NCBI RefSeq assembly: GCF_015672735.1
Contig: NZ_JADABY010000043.1
Location: forward strand, 62,001 to 126,000
DNA from: Citrobacter sp. Res13-Sevr-PEB04-36
GTDB taxonomy: Bacteria; Pseudomonadota; Gammaproteobacteria; Enterobacterales; Enterobacteriaceae
Length of the DNA: 64,000 nt
Direction: 5' to 3'
A program made the position numbers and the translations under genes. Numbering within the stretch: position 1 is the stretch's first letter; each line of letters begins with the position of its first letter. Of this stretch, positions 62,844-64,000 are shown one piece after another. The notes beneath the pieces are model-generated. The model saw nothing but the letters and a program-made list of their open reading frames with translations. It searched no databases and was not told the DNA's origin.

Positions 62844-63869
62844 ATGAAAAAGATGATAATAGCCAGCCTGGCTGCGGCCGGCGTGATGCTTGCGATTGCA
62901 AATCAGGCACATGCCGGCGCAACGCTTGATGCCGTAAAGAAAAAAGGATTTGTACAATGTGGTATCAGTGATGGTTTACCTGGCTTTTCTTACGCCGATG
63001 CGAGCGGCAAATTTTCGGGTATTGATGTCGATGTTTGCCGTGGTGTTGCCTCTGCTGTATTCGGTGATGACACAAAAGTAAAATATACCCCACTCACCGC
63101 CAAAGAACGCTTCACGGCTTTACAGTCTGGCGAAGTCGATCTGCTTTCACGTAATACCACCTGGACTTCCTCTCGTGATGCAGGCATGGGCATGTCCTTT
63201 ACCGGCGTAACGTATTACGATGGCATTGGTTTTCTCACCCACAATAAAGCTGGTCTGAAGAGTGCTAAAGAACTGGATGGCGCAACGGTGTGTATTCAGG
63301 CTGGTACAGATACCGAACTGAACGTGGCCGATTACTTTAAGGCCAATAATATGAAGTACACCCCCGTCACCTTTGATCGCTCGGATGAATCAGCTAAAGC
63401 CCTCGAATCTGGACGCTGCGATACGCTGGCTTCCGACCAGTCTCAGTTGTACGCCCTGCGAATCAAACTGAGCAATCCTGCGGAGTGGATTGTCCTGCCA
63501 GAAGTTATTTCTAAAGAACCGCTTGGACCTGTCGTGCGCCGTGGTGATGACGAGTGGTTTTCCATTGTTCGCTGGACACTGTTCGCCATGCTGAACGCTG
63601 AAGAGATGGGCGTTAACTCGAAAAACGTTGATGAAAAAGCAGCTAACCCGGCAACACCGGATATGGCTCACCTGCTAGGCAAAGAAGGTGACTACGGCAA
63701 GGATCTGAAGCTCGATAACAAATGGGCTTACCATATTATTAAGCAGGTAGGAAATTACGCAGAGATCTTTGAACGTAACGTGGGATCGGAAAGCCCGCTG
63801 AAGATCAAACGCGGACAGAACAACCTCTGGAATAACGGCGGCATCCAGTACGCACCGCCAGTGCGCTAA
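62844..63869 (+). CDS. yhdW: Amino-acid ABC transporter substrate-binding protein YhdW (AapJ-like)
   Basis: Periplasmic binding protein for general L-amino-acid uptake. It is 341 aa with a signal peptide (about 1-23, ending AHA-G) and family motifs FVQCGISDGLPGFSYAD and TVCIQAGTDTEL. The ORF is full length here, while it is reported as broken in E. coli K-12. First gene after the sigma-54 promoter; yhdX begins 71 bp later. Confidence 0.93.
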   Translation: MKKMIIASLAAAGVMLAIANQAHAGATLDAVKKKGFVQCGISDGLPGFSYADASGKFSGIDVDVCRGVASAVFGDDTKVKYTPLTAKERFTALQSGEVDLLSRNTTWTSSRDAGMGMSFTGVTYYDGIGFLTHNKAGLKSAKELDGATVCIQAGTDTELNVADYFKANNMKYTPVTFDRSDESAKALESGRCDTLASDQSQLYALRIKLSNPAEWIVLPEVISKEPLGPVVRRGDDEWFSIVRWTLFAMLNAEEMGVNSKNVDEKAANPATPDMAHLLGKEGDYGKDLKLDNKWAYHIIKQVGNYAEIFERNVGSESPLKIKRGQNNLWNNGGIQYAPPVR

Positions 63870-63940
63870 TTCGTAGCGATGTAACGGGCGCCGCAGGTGC
63901 GGCGCTCAACCCAGAGTCATAGTTACCGAGGTCTTCTTAT

Positions 63941-64000
63941 GCCCCATCGCCGCTCAAGCGTAAAAGGATCATTCTCCTTTTCTAACCCTGCGGTCCGCGC
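63941..64000 (+). CDS. yhdX: Amino-acid ABC transporter permease YhdX (5' end only)
   Basis: Only the first 20 codons are in the window (MPHRRSSVKGSFSF...). They match the E. coli YhdX start MSHRRSTVKGSLSF. An AGG element lies 7 bp upstream. The rest is beyond the right edge. Confidence 0.8.

Overview
This 64 kb window is a stretch of chromosome from an enteric bacterium of the Enterobacteriaceae. Gene order and protein lengths follow the arcB-to-yhdX region of Escherichia coli almost gene for gene. Three departures resemble the Salmonella/Citrobacter side of the family: codBA sits directly after gltBD, msrPQ lies between acuI and accBC, and a periplasmic carbonic anhydrase remnant lies between prmA and dusB. 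I favour a Citrobacter-like organism but cannot fix the species. I see no prophage, insertion sequence, CRISPR array, tRNA or rRNA gene. REP/BIME repeats mark several intergenic gaps.

Layout. 1-3.3 kb: 5' part of arcB (anaerobic sensor kinase, minus strand) and yhcC. 3.3-12 kb: gltBD (glutamate synthase) and codBA (cytosine uptake and deamination, with a PurR box). 12-18.6 kb: the sialic acid operon nanA-nanT-(nanE remnant)-nanK-nanQ on the minus strand, its repressor nanR, and the transporter dcuD. 18.6-21 kb: sspAB and rplM-rpsI. 21-25.6 kb: zapE, zapG, and the periplasmic proteases degQ and degS. 25.7-28.6 kb: mdh, argR, yhcN, yhcO. 28.7-33 kb: the aaeXAB efflux operon and its regulator aaeR. 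33-45.4 kb (minus strand): tldD, yhdP, rng, yhdE, mreDCB and csrD. 45.6-53.2 kb: acuI, msrPQ, accBC, yhdT-panF and prmA. 53.3-56.5 kb: carbonic anhydrase pseudogene, dusB-fis, the orphan DNA methyltransferase yhdJ, yhdU. 56.5-64 kb: acrS with acrEF (RND efflux), yhdV, and the start of an amino-acid ABC transporter operon (yhdW, yhdX) behind a clear sigma-54 promoter.

How the genes work together. Several blocks concern nitrogen: GltBD assimilates ammonia, CodBA releases ammonia from cytosine, NanATKQ handles an amino sugar, ArgR senses arginine, and yhdWX has a sigma-54 promoter. Others are core envelope and growth functions: MreBCD, YhdP, DegQ/DegS, AccBC, ribosomal proteins, Fis.

The most unusual observations are two clean in-frame internal deletions. 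nanE (ManNAc-6-P epimerase) is reduced to a 14-codon ORF that keeps its ribosome-binding site, both ends of the protein and the ATGA overlap with nanK. The carbonic anhydrase gene has lost its central catalytic part and also carries a one-base deletion at its end. A 12-bp perfect hairpin that buries the msrP ribosome-binding site is also worth testing. Most of the rest is conserved enterobacterial core, so I do not claim a wholly new multi-gene system.
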